Assembly (NCBI RefSeq): GCF_000522985.1 | Contig: NZ_CP007130.1 | Coordinates: forward strand, 310,001 to 374,000 | From: Gemmatirosa kalamazoonensis | GTDB lineage: Bacteria > Gemmatimonadota > Gemmatimonadetes > Gemmatimonadales > Gemmatimonadaceae | Length of the DNA stretch: 64,000 bases | Direction: 5' to 3' | Shown here: piece by piece, positions 37,102 through 45,061 of the stretch | Layout of the letters: every line of letters starts with the position of its first letter | How positions within the stretch are numbered: the first letter of the stretch is position 1 | Notes under the pieces: generated by a model | The model's database searches: none | Told to the model about the DNA's origin: nothing | What the model saw: the letters and a program-made list of their open reading frames with translations, nothing else | Position numbers and translations under genes: made by a program

Positions 37102-37827
37102 ATGGAGTGCAACGTGCGCGCACGGACGTCGTTCCGTCGCAATGCTTCGATCCCGCTGGTCGCGCTGGTCGCGCTCGTCGCGTGCACGCATCGGCCGTCG
37201 GTCGCCGCCGGCATGGACCGCAAGGCGCTGCTGCTCGACCCGGGCAACGCCGAGTGGCGAAAGCCGGCGCCGCCCGTGTCGCACCTCCGCTTCGAGACGA
37301 CGAAGGGCGTGTTCGTGCTCGAGCTGATCCGCGACTGGGGTCCGATCGGCGCCGACCGGTTGTACAACCTCGCGCGCCTCGGCTACTACGACGACACGCG
37401 CTTTCACCGCGTGAACAAGAACTACATCGTGCAGTTCGGCCTGCACGGCGACCCGGCGGTGAACGCGGCGTGGAAGAACCGGTACCTGCCGGACGACCCG
37501 CCGCGCTCCGACAACAAGCGCGGCACGTTCGCGTTCGCGATGAAGGGCGCGGCGAACCCGAACACGCGTGACACGCAGATCTACATCAACCTCGCCGACA
37601 ACACGCGCAGCGACGCGGAGCCGTTCACCATCCTCGGCCGAGTGGTCGACGGGATGGCGGTGCTGGACAGCCTGTACTCGGGGTACGGCGAGCGCTCCGG
37701 GTCGGGCGTGCGCCAGGGGCGTCAGGGTCCGCTCGAGACGGGCGGGAACGCGTACATGGACCGCGAGTTCCCGCTGCTCGACCGCATCCGTCGCGTCACC
37801 GTGAGCACCGTCGGCGCACCACGGTAG
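37102..37827 (+). CDS. Lipoprotein peptidyl-prolyl isomerase (cyclophilin type)
   Basis: The 241-residue protein has a basic N-terminus, a lipoprotein signal (PLVALVALVACTH, Cys 28) and a cyclophilin domain from about 55: FETTKGVFVLELIRDWGPIG, then RFHRVNKNYIVQFGLHGDP, GTFAFAMKGAANPNTRDTQI and FTILGRVVDGMAVLDSL. The catalytic Arg is in FHRV and the Gln in VQFG. It would help fold exported proteins at the membrane. It is divergent from GH127, with the GTATAC dyad between them, and is followed by a hairpin-rich region at 37832-37948. Confidence 0.9.
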   Translation: MECNVRARTSFRRNASIPLVALVALVACTHRPSVAAGMDRKALLLDPGNAEWRKPAPPVSHLRFETTKGVFVLELIRDWGPIGADRLYNLARLGYYDDTRFHRVNKNYIVQFGLHGDPAVNAAWKNRYLPDDPPRSDNKRGTFAFAMKGAANPNTRDTQIYINLADNTRSDAEPFTILGRVVDGMAVLDSLYSGYGERSGSGVRQGRQGPLETGGNAYMDREFPLLDRIRRVTVSTVGAPR

Positions 37828-37831
37828 CCGA

Positions 37832-37948
37832 CGATACCCCGCGGGTATCGCACGTGACCAAAGAGGTCTTGGACCGGCGAGCCCGGTCCGAGTAGCTCCA
37901 GAGAGGACGGGTGTGTGTCGTCGCCCGTCCGTACCTCTCCCTGGAGCT
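37832..37948 (+). promoter_or_regulatory. Multi-hairpin leader in front of the small secreted protein
   Basis: Three clear stem loops lie in a row: CGATACCC/GGGTATCG (37832-37850, loop CGC), GGACCGG/CCGGTCC (37871-37889), and a long arm pair AGCTCCAG with CTGGAGCT plus GGACGGG with CCCGTCC (37894-37948). The right arm of the last stem contains GGAG at 37943-37946, the probable Shine-Dalgarno for the ATG at 37952. The first hairpin may also end the cyclophilin transcript. The structure could act as a translation switch. No ligand or known riboswitch family is recognised. Confidence 0.5.
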
Positions 37949-37951
37949 CTC

Positions 37952-38347
37952 ATGTCTCGTACGCATTCGATTCTCTTCGCCGTCGCCGCGGCGGTGCTCG
38001 GCCCCACCGTTGCTCATGCCGCGACCGCGCACGTCGACCCCGTGGTTCGTCCGATCGCGAGCTTCCGCTTCGTCCCCGTCCGCGGGCTGGACATGCCGGC
38101 GCAGGTCACCGTCGCCGACTCGGCCGGCGTGCTGGTCGCCTCGTACCGGCTCGCCGGCTCGCGCGCCGACATCCCGATGCAGGTCGACATCCTCGAGTCG
38201 GATCTCGTCCTCCAGGGCGAGACGCCGTCGGGCGCGCTGACGCTCGTGCTCCACCAGGAGAGCGATGCCGCCAGCGCCCGCGTCTCGGGGGGCCGCTGGT
38301 GGCTCGGCGATGCGTCGGGCGAGCTGCGAGCCCGCTCGACCCGCTGA
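37952..38347 (+). CDS. Small secreted protein, unknown function
   Basis: The product has 131 residues from the ATG at 37952, which gives a clean signal peptide (MSRTHSILFAVAAAVLGP to HAAT). The mature part is beta-rich (SFRFVPVRGLDMPAQVTVAD, then VDILESDLVLQGE) with no cysteines and no known domain. A GGAG site lies five bases before the ATG, inside a predicted hairpin arm. No partner gene is evident; the next gene converges on it. Confidence 0.6.
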   Translation: MSRTHSILFAVAAAVLGPTVAHAATAHVDPVVRPIASFRFVPVRGLDMPAQVTVADSAGVLVASYRLAGSRADIPMQVDILESDLVLQGETPSGALTLVLHQESDAASARVSGGRWWLGDASGELRARSTR

Positions 38348-38364
38348 CGCGGGCTCGGCCGGCG

Positions 38365-38652
38365 TCAGATCCGGTGGCCCGCGACCCAGACCTCGGGGAC
38401 CGGTAGGCGCAGCACCCAGCACGCCCGGCGCAGCTGCGCGCGCCACACCGGGACGCACGCCTCGATGCAGGCGGCCGCTTCGGCCTCGGCGTCGTCCCCG
38501 TGCTGGCCGCGGCATCGGCAGGCGTCGAGCAGCTCGGCGCGCAGGTCGCTCGCGCACGCGTGCATCTCCTCGATGAACGCGCGCAGGTCGCGCTCCCGGA
38601 ACGCCCGGGGGCGGCACCGCACGTAGACGTGGAAGTAGATGTCGTCCGTCAC
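38365..38652 (-). CDS. Small Cys-rich protein, unknown function
   Basis: The protein has 95 residues from a GTG at 38652 preceded by AGGAGAG. It has seven cysteines (e.g. DACRCRGQHGDD and AACIEACVPVWRAQLRRACW) and a basic N-terminal strand. No signal peptide is seen. The distribution of Cys does not match a simple zinc knuckle. The gene lies downstream of the BTAD regulator on the same strand. The function is unknown and the assignment as a gene rests on the start signal and the lack of codon-level oddities. Confidence 0.5.
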   Translation of the reverse strand: MTDDIYFHVYVRCRPRAFRERDLRAFIEEMHACASDLRAELLDACRCRGQHGDDAEAEAAACIEACVPVWRAQLRRACWVLRLPVPEVWVAGHRI

Positions 38653-38715
38653 GCTCTCCTCCGCGGGCCGCCGAGTGGTCGCACCGACGTACCCGTATAC
38701 GCGCCGGTCGTGCCA

Positions 38716-40839
38716 CTAGGCGAGGTTCATGCGCCGCAGTAGCGCCTCGAACCGCGGCTCGCCGCGCAGCGAGGCGAACAGGAACGACCCCCGGATGCCG
38801 TAGACGCCGCCGGCGCGCTCCGCCACCGCGCGCTCCAGCCAGTCCATCGCGCGGCCGGCGTCGCCGAGGCCCGAGTGGACGTAGGCGACGTGATAGGGGG
38901 ACACGTACGCGGTCCGCGCGCGCGCCTGCAGCTCGCCCACGATCGCCTCCGCCGCGGCCGCGTCGCCGTTCATCCCCTGCGCCGCGCCGAGCTGACCCAG
39001 CCACAGCGTGTTGCCGGGTGCGAGCGCGACGGCCTGCCGCAGCTCGGCGAGTCCCTCGTCCCGGCGGCCGCCGAGGAAGTACGCCCATCCGAGCGTCGCG
39101 CGCGCGCGATCGTGCGCGGGGTCCAGCTCCACCGCGTTCTCCGCGTGGCGCACCGCCTCCTCGTAGCGCCCGGCGCGGAGCAGCAGCGTCGCCACGTCCG
39201 CGCGGTGCGCGAGCGGATCCAGCGTCTGGGCGCGCTGGAGCAGCGCGAGCGCCTCGTCGTACCGCTCGAGCGCGGCGCACAGGCGCCCGTACAGCTCGTG
39301 CGCGTCCGCGTGGCCCGGGCCGAGCTCCAGCGCGCGGCGGAAGTCGTGCTCCGCGCCAGGCCAGTCGAAGTCGCGCACCATCTTCAGGTATGCCATGGCG
39401 CAGTGCGCCGGGCCCAGCTCCGGGTCGAGCCGCAGCGCCGCCTCCGCCGCCGCGGCGGCACGTCGATACGCGACGTCGGGCGCGACCGCGCCGTGCTCCA
39501 CCAGCTCGGTGCACGCCGTCGCCAGGCTCGCGCACGCGAGCGCGAACGTCGGGTCGCGCGCGAACGCCCGGTCGAAGCACTCGATCGCGCGCGCGAGCGC
39601 GTCCGGCGTGTACTCCGTGAACCACTGGCGTCCGCGAAGGAACAGGGAGTGCGCGTGCATGTCCCGCGTCGGCTCGCGGCGCACGCGCGCCTGCTCGTCG
39701 CGCGAGAGCTCCGCCTTCAGCGCGGCGGCGATGTGCAGCGCGACGTCCGTCTGGATCGCGAAGACGTCCGTCACGTCGCGATCGTACGTCTCGGCCCACA
39801 GGTGCTGCTCGGTGCGCGCGTCGACGAGCTTGGCGACGATGCGCACGCGGTCGCCGGCGTGCCTAACGGTGCCGTCGAGCAGCGTCGTCGCGCCGAGCGT
39901 GGCGGCGAGCGACTTCAGGCTCGCCGGCCGCGTCTTGAACGGCGCCACGGAGGCCCGCGCGATCACGTCCAGCGCGCGGATCTTCGAGAGCTGCGCGATC
40001 ACGTCCTCGGTGAACCCGTCGGCGAAGCGCTCGTGCTCCGGCTCCGCGCTCAGCGCGAGGAACGGCAGCACCGCGACCGAGGGGACGCGGCCGTCGCGCG
40101 CGGCGTGCGCCGTCGTCGCGCGTGTCGCCGGAGCGCGGCGCAGCCGGTCGGCCAGCGCGGTCACCGCGTGGTCAGGATCGAGATCGAGATCCTCGCGCAG
40201 GCGACGCGCGTGCGCGCCCGCGTGCGCGATCGCGCCCGCGCGGTCGCCCGCCGCGTCCAGCGCCTCCATGAGCGCGAGCGCGTGCGCGGCGGAGTGCGGC
40301 TCGGCGGCGGCGAGTCGCCGGAGCGTGGCCGCGCGGCCGTGCACGTCGCCCTCGCGTCCCTGCCGCTCCGCGATCGCGCGCAGCGCGTCCACGTAAGCGT
40401 GCGCCAGCTCGGCGCGTCGCGTGTCGAGCCAGAAGTCGAACTCCGCCGACTCGGGCAGATGGAACCCGTCGAGCAGCGGACCGGCGTAGAGCCGCAGCAC
40501 CTCGTCGTGCGCCCCGGCGGCGATCGCGGTGCGCAGCGCGTGCAGGTCGCAGTCGAGCGCCGTCGGATCGAGCAGGAGCCCGTCGTGCGCGGTCACGATC
40601 GTGCCCTCGCCGAGCGTCGCGCGGAGCACGTGCACCGCGAGGTTGAGCAGGCGCCGCGCGCTCGCGAGGTCGCGCTCGGGCCACAGCAGGGCCATCGCGC
40701 GGTCGCGGGCGAGCGCGCGCGGCCACGCGGCGACGACGAGCGTCAGGAGCGCGATGCGATGGCGCTGCGCCGGCGGCCCGCCGACGGGCGCGTCGCCCGA
40801 GCGCAGACGCGCGCCGCCGAGCAGGTGGACCGAGATCAC
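38716..40839 (-). CDS. BTAD transcriptional regulator with FlgO-like domain and TPRs
   Basis: The 707-residue protein begins with a winged-helix output domain (about 1-95: ISVHLLGGARLRSGDAPV, then RRLLNLAVHVLRATLGEG), followed by a bacterial transcriptional activator (BTAD) domain to about 240. A FlgO/adenylate-cyclase-type region follows (SVAVLPFLALSAEPEHERF to about 395), then TPR units such as ERYDEALALLQRAQTLDP. It probably acts as a DNA-binding activator, with repeats binding a partner. The GTG at 40839 is 110 bp from the divergent gene at 40949. Its middle is homologous to that of the kinase at 22347, but with another input module. Confidence 0.9.
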   Translation of the reverse strand: MISVHLLGGARLRSGDAPVGGPPAQRHRIALLTLVVAAWPRALARDRAMALLWPERDLASARRLLNLAVHVLRATLGEGTIVTAHDGLLLDPTALDCDLHALRTAIAAGAHDEVLRLYAGPLLDGFHLPESAEFDFWLDTRRAELAHAYVDALRAIAERQGREGDVHGRAATLRRLAAAEPHSAAHALALMEALDAAGDRAGAIAHAGAHARRLREDLDLDPDHAVTALADRLRRAPATRATTAHAARDGRVPSVAVLPFLALSAEPEHERFADGFTEDVIAQLSKIRALDVIARASVAPFKTRPASLKSLAATLGATTLLDGTVRHAGDRVRIVAKLVDARTEQHLWAETYDRDVTDVFAIQTDVALHIAAALKAELSRDEQARVRREPTRDMHAHSLFLRGRQWFTEYTPDALARAIECFDRAFARDPTFALACASLATACTELVEHGAVAPDVAYRRAAAAAEAALRLDPELGPAHCAMAYLKMVRDFDWPGAEHDFRRALELGPGHADAHELYGRLCAALERYDEALALLQRAQTLDPLAHRADVATLLLRAGRYEEAVRHAENAVELDPAHDRARATLGWAYFLGGRRDEGLAELRQAVALAPGNTLWLGQLGAAQGMNGDAAAAEAIVGELQARARTAYVSPYHVAYVHSGLGDAGRAMDWLERAVAERAGGVYGIRGSFLFASLRGEPRFEALLRRMNLA

Positions 40840-40851
40840 CGTGCGGCCTCC

Positions 40852-40870
40852 GCTAATCCGTGGCTAATCC
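40852..40870. promoter_or_regulatory. 11-bp-phased direct repeat GCTAATCC
   Basis: GCTAATCC occurs at 40852-40859 and 40863-40870, exactly one helical turn apart, in the divergent region between the BTAD regulator and the lipoprotein at 40949. Heptamer direct repeats with 4-bp spacers are characteristic of SARP/BTAD binding. The regulator gene next door makes autoregulation or control of the 40949 gene plausible. A like element exists at 4222-4239. Confidence 0.5.
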
Positions 40871-40948
40871 CCGGGACGCATGGCGGTAAATCGGGCCCGC
40901 GCATCGTGCCCGCGCAGTTCCACTCAACCTTCATTGCGCGAGGCCCTC

Positions 40949-41548
40949 ATGACACGCACTGCCCTGCTGTTCCCGCTCGCCGGACTTCTCACGCTGGCGC
41001 AGCTGGCCGGCTGCCGCGGCGAGCCGACCACGCCCACGCGTCCCGACCAGATGCTGAGCGTCGGCGACCTCGCGAGCAAGAGTCCCGCGGCGACCGTCGA
41101 GCGCGACGTGGCGACGCTGCGCGCCGCGACGACGCGCTTTCACCGCTTCGACGCCGCCCGGAAGGCGTCGTACACGTACCTGTTCATGAACACGTGCATG
41201 ACCGACGGCAGCGCCCCGAGCCGCGGCGCGATGGGCTACCACTACGTCAACACGGGGCTCCTCGACGGCACGGTCGACGTCGCGACGCCGGAAGCGCTGC
41301 TCTACGAGCCGGGGGCGCAGGGCGAGCTCGCGCTCGTCGGCGTGGAGTACGTCATCCCGCAGGCGGCGTGGGCCGGCCCCGGCAAGCCGAAGCTGTTCGG
41401 GCGCGAGTTCACGCTGAACGGCTTCGGGCTGTGGGCCCTGCACGTGTGGGCGTGGCGCGACAACCCGAGCGGCATCTTCGCCGACTGGAACCCGCGCGTG
41501 TCGTGCGAGCACGCGAGCGCCGGCGCGAGCGCCATGGCGGCGCACTGA
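40949..41548 (+). CDS. Hypothetical lipoprotein
   Basis: The 199-residue protein has a lipoprotein signal (FPLAGLLTLAQLAGCRGEP, Cys 21). The mature part has the features MGYHYVNTGLLDGTVDVATP, EALLYEPGAQGELALVGVEY and GFGLWALHVWAWRDNPSGIF, and recalls a family of secreted bacterial proteins of unknown function; I cannot name a domain. The start ATG at 40949 is chosen for the signal peptide over an upstream ATG at 40880. It is followed closely by the DUF4242 gene and likely forms an operon with it, under control of the phased repeats. Confidence 0.7.
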   Translation: MTRTALLFPLAGLLTLAQLAGCRGEPTTPTRPDQMLSVGDLASKSPAATVERDVATLRAATTRFHRFDAARKASYTYLFMNTCMTDGSAPSRGAMGYHYVNTGLLDGTVDVATPEALLYEPGAQGELALVGVEYVIPQAAWAGPGKPKLFGREFTLNGFGLWALHVWAWRDNPSGIFADWNPRVSCEHASAGASAMAAH

Positions 41549-41580
41549 CGCACCCCACCCTCTCGCACCGGAGCACTCCC

Positions 41581-41889
41581 ATGCCCAAGTACCTCATCGA
41601 GCGCGAGATCCCGAACGCGGCCGCGCTCACCGGCTACGACCTGCAGGGCATCGCCGCCCGCTCGTGCGCCGTGCTGCGCGAGCTCGGCCCGAGCATCCAG
41701 TGGGTGCAGAGCTACGTGACCGAGGACAAGATCACGTGCGTGTACATCGCGACGAACATCGACCTCGTGCGCGCGCACGCACGGCTCGGCGGCTTTCCGG
41801 CGGATCGCGTGCTGGAGATCGCGACGGTCATCGATCCGACGACCGCCGAGACGGACACGATCGCCGCGGCGACGGCGCGCGACCGATAG
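41581..41889 (+). CDS. DUF4242-domain protein
   Basis: The 102-residue protein is a ferredoxin-like small domain of the DUF4242 family: PKYLIEREIPNAAALTGYDL, then SIQWVQSYVTEDKITCVYIA, then RAHARLGGFPADRVLEIATV. The family is proposed to bind metal or act as dimeric beta-alpha-beta units; its biochemistry is unclear. No signal peptide is present. It lies 32 bp after the lipoprotein gene on the same strand. Confidence 0.8.
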   Translation: MPKYLIEREIPNAAALTGYDLQGIAARSCAVLRELGPSIQWVQSYVTEDKITCVYIATNIDLVRAHARLGGFPADRVLEIATVIDPTTAETDTIAAATARDR

Positions 41890-42036
41890 CCGACGCGCAC
41901 CATCGTCCACGGCCGCTCGGCGAGGCGTCGGATCGTCGACACTTCGCCGAGCACGCCGTGTCGGTTGCGGCGCCGCGCGCACGGCGTAAGGTGATGGCGT
42001 CCGGCTTCGCCACTCAGCTTCCGCCCTCTCGACGAC

Positions 42037-43296
42037 ATGCCGAAGTCCACTCCCGCGCGCGTCGCTCTCGTCCTGGCCCTGAGCACGATCGCCGCCTCGT
42101 GCGCGCGCACGCCGTCGCGGGCCGCGTCCGCCGCTCCCGTGCCGGCCTGGCTGCCCACGTGGGCGCCGAGCCAGAGCCCGGTGGCGGCGCGTCCCGCCGC
42201 GGACGCGCGCGACCCGGTACCGACGTACGCGAACGCCACGCTGCGGCAGATCGTGCACACGACGATCGGCGGCGATCACGTGCGCATCCGGATCTCCAAC
42301 GAGTACGGCGACCGGCCGATCACGATCGGCTCCGCTCACGTCGCGCTGCGCACGAGCGGCTCGACGATCGACGCGACCTCGGACCGCGTGCTCACGTTCG
42401 GCGGCAGGCCTAACACGATCGTCCGCGCGGGTACCGTCGTCGTCAGCGATGGCGTGTCGTTCCCCGTGCCGACGCTCGGCGATCTCGCGGTGAGCCTGTA
42501 TCTGCCGGATTCGGCGCGCACGAACACGCGCCATCCGCTCGCCGTGCAGACGACGTACGTGTCGCGCGACGGCGATCGCGCGGCCGCCGCGACGTTCCCG
42601 GCCGACACGACGCTGCGCCAGTGGATCTTCCTCGCCGGCGTCGAGGTCACGAACCCGCGCGCGGTCGGCACCATCGTGGCCGTGGGCAACTCGATCACCG
42701 ACGGCTACGCGGCGACGACCGACTCGAACCGGCGGTGGCCCGACGTGCTCGCGCGGCGGCTGCTGACGGCCGCGGGCGAGCCGCCGCGGGCCGTCGTGAA
42801 CGCGGGCATCTCCGGCAACCGTGTGCTCACGTTCGGCGCCGGCCCGAGCCTCGTGTCGCGCTTCGACCGCGACGTGCTGATGCAGCCGGGCGTGACGCAC
42901 GTCATCGTCCTCGAGGGGATCAACGACATCTCCCGCGACGCGATCGACTCGGCGACCGCGCAGCAGCTCATCGACGCGCACCGTCAGCTCGCCGAGCGCG
43001 CGCACGACCGCGGGGTCGTCATCTACGGCGCGACCCTCACGCCGTTCACGCGGCCGGCGGCCGACACGCGCGCCGCGGAGCGCGAGGCGAAGCGGCAGGC
43101 GATCAACGAGTGGATCCGTCACGGCGGCGCGTACGACGGCGTGATCGACTTCGACGCCGTCACGCGCGACCCGGCGCACCCGGGCGCGTTCCTGCCCGCG
43201 TACGACTCCGGCGACCACCTGCATCCGAGCGACGCCGGCTACCGCGCGATGGGCGAGGCGATCGACCTCGCGCTGTTCCGGCGGCGGCGTCCGTGA
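42037..43296 (+). CDS. SGNH/GDSL-family esterase lipoprotein
   Basis: The 419-residue protein has a lipoprotein signal (LALSTIAASCARTP, Cys 22). The SGNH blocks are visible: nucleophile in GNSITDGYAAT, then GISGNRV, GINDISRDA and the Asp/His in SGDHLHPSDAGYRAMG. An N-terminal beta region (about 45-190) resembles the carbohydrate-binding-like part of plant-cell-wall esterases. The enzyme would cleave acetyl or other ester groups from polysaccharide in the periplasm. Its stop overlaps the start of the M61 peptidase gene in a GTGA junction. Confidence 0.88.
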   Translation: MPKSTPARVALVLALSTIAASCARTPSRAASAAPVPAWLPTWAPSQSPVAARPAADARDPVPTYANATLRQIVHTTIGGDHVRIRISNEYGDRPITIGSAHVALRTSGSTIDATSDRVLTFGGRPNTIVRAGTVVVSDGVSFPVPTLGDLAVSLYLPDSARTNTRHPLAVQTTYVSRDGDRAAAATFPADTTLRQWIFLAGVEVTNPRAVGTIVAVGNSITDGYAATTDSNRRWPDVLARRLLTAAGEPPRAVVNAGISGNRVLTFGAGPSLVSRFDRDVLMQPGVTHVIVLEGINDISRDAIDSATAQQLIDAHRQLAERAHDRGVVIYGATLTPFTRPAADTRAAEREAKRQAINEWIRHGGAYDGVIDFDAVTRDPAHPGAFLPAYDSGDHLHPSDAGYRAMGEAIDLALFRRRRP

Positions 43297-44888
43297 GCCC
43301 CACGACGCTCGGCTACCTGTGCCGCCGCCTCGGCCCGGTCGCGTTCATGCTCACGCTCGTGGCGTCGTGCGCGAGCGCGCCGCCTGCGGGTGCGCCGCGG
43401 GCGCACGCGCCGCGGGCGCCCGCGCCGCTCGTCTACACGATCCGCGTTCCCGCGCCGTCGACGAGGACGTTCGACGTCGACGTGGTCGTGCCGACCGACG
43501 GCCGCGACTCGGTCGTCCTGTACATGCCGATCTGGTCGCCCGGCATGTACACGCTCATGTCGTACGGCGACCGTGTCACCGCGTTCACCGCGCGCGCCGC
43601 CGACGGCGCGCCACTCGGCGTCAGGCACCCGGACGGCGGCCACTGGGTCGTGCAGACCGGCGGCCGGCCCGCGGTCACGGTCACCTACACCGTGAGCGCA
43701 CCGCGCGGAAGCAACCTCTCCAACGGCGCCACCGACACGTCGCTCGTCGTCGTCGGGCCCGCGACGTACGTGGGGCTCGCCGGCGAGACGAGCCGCCCCG
43801 CCGAGGTGCGCCTCGTGCTCCCCGCCGGATGGAGGCCCGCGGCCACGTCGCTCGCCGCGGCGCCGGGCGGGGCGCCTAACGATTTCGTCGCGCCGGACTA
43901 CGACGTGCTGGCCGACTCGCCGATCCTCGCCGGCACGCACATGTCGTCCGCCGCGGTCACGGTCGGCGGCGTGCGGCACCGCTGGGCGTACCTCGGCGAC
44001 GCGGAGTGGAGCGCGGCGAGCGCGATCGCGTGGCTGCGACCGCTGCTCGAGGAGCACCGCCGGTTCTGGGGCGGCACGCTGCCGCTGCACGACTACGTGT
44101 TTCTCAACATCGTCGGCGCGGGCCCCGGCTCGGGCGTCGAGCACCTCAACTCCGTCGCGATCAACACGAACGGCAGGGAGCCGCAGACGGCCGAGGCGCG
44201 CTTCCGCGAGGCGAGCTTCCTCAGCCACGAGTACTTCCACGCGATGAACGTGAAGCGGCTGCGTCCCGTGGAGCTCGGCCCGTTCGACTACGAGCACACG
44301 CCGACGACGACGGGGCTGTGGGTGGCCGAGGGGCTCACGTCGTACTTCGGCGACCTGCTCGCGGCGCGCTCCGGGCTCGGCGACACGCACGACTGGCTCG
44401 CGCTCACCTCGCGCCACATCCGCGACCTGCAGAGCAGCCCGGGGCGCCTCGTGCAGACGCTCGAGCAGGCGTCGGCGCGGATGTTCGAGCGGATCCCGCC
44501 GAACCAGCGCGTCGACTACTACGTGAAGGGCCCCGTCGTCGGCCTCGTGCTCGACGCGCACATCCGCAAGCGCACCGACGGCCGCCGGAGCATGGACGAC
44601 GTCATCCGCCTCGAGTACGACCGCTGGTCGGGATCTCGCGGCTACACCGCCGAGGACTTCGCGCGCACCGCGTCGGACGCGGTGGGCTTCGACCTCGCGC
44701 CACTGCTGCACACGCTCGTCGCCAGCACGGAAGAGGTGGACTACGCGGAGATGCTCGACTGGTTCGGCCTGCGGTTCGCGCCTAACGACGATCCCGCGAG
44801 GGCGTGGACGCTGGAGGTGAATCCGGCCGCGACCGCCGCGCAGCGCGCGCACCTCGCCGCGCTGCTCGCGCCCTCCGGCCGACGCTGA
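43293..44888 (+). CDS. Lipoprotein M61-family metalloprotease (glycyl aminopeptidase-like)
   Basis: The 531-residue protein begins with a GTG at 43293 that overlaps the stop of the GDSL gene, followed by a lipoprotein signal (FMLTLVASCASAPP, Cys 27). The M61 layout is seen: an N-terminal beta domain (SPGMYTLMSYGDRVTAF), a thermolysin-like core with the zinc motif HEYFH at 312-316, and VAEGLTSYFGDLLAARSG with the third ligand Glu. No PDZ domain is visible, so it is shorter than typical members. It would cleave peptides near the outer membrane or periplasm. Confidence 0.88.
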   Translation: MSPTTLGYLCRRLGPVAFMLTLVASCASAPPAGAPRAHAPRAPAPLVYTIRVPAPSTRTFDVDVVVPTDGRDSVVLYMPIWSPGMYTLMSYGDRVTAFTARAADGAPLGVRHPDGGHWVVQTGGRPAVTVTYTVSAPRGSNLSNGATDTSLVVVGPATYVGLAGETSRPAEVRLVLPAGWRPAATSLAAAPGGAPNDFVAPDYDVLADSPILAGTHMSSAAVTVGGVRHRWAYLGDAEWSAASAIAWLRPLLEEHRRFWGGTLPLHDYVFLNIVGAGPGSGVEHLNSVAINTNGREPQTAEARFREASFLSHEYFHAMNVKRLRPVELGPFDYEHTPTTTGLWVAEGLTSYFGDLLAARSGLGDTHDWLALTSRHIRDLQSSPGRLVQTLEQASARMFERIPPNQRVDYYVKGPVVGLVLDAHIRKRTDGRRSMDDVIRLEYDRWSGSRGYTAEDFARTASDAVGFDLAPLLHTLVASTEEVDYAEMLDWFGLRFAPNDDPARAWTLEVNPAATAAQRAHLAALLAPSGRR

Positions 44889-45061
44889 GCGCGCACGATG
44901 GGAGCGGCCGCACGCGGCGCGAGCGTGTGACGTCGCGCTCTTCCCGCGGCACGGCGCGCGCACTATGATGGGCCCGCCTGCGTCCGAAAGGCAGACGGTC
45001 GCCCCGCCGCGTGGCCGCGCTGTCGACTCCGCGCCGCCTCACCTCCCCACGCTGCCGCCTC

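Noticed and set aside
34602-37367. Open frame of about 920 codons on the - strand over GH127
   Set aside because: It is in a different frame from GH127, low in normal amino acids and includes the palindromic element; no family is recognisable.
34157-39860. Gaps without GTTAGGC as sign of foreign DNA
   Set aside because: At the mean spacing seen here such gaps are expected by chance; the two longest, about 6 kb, are not significant.
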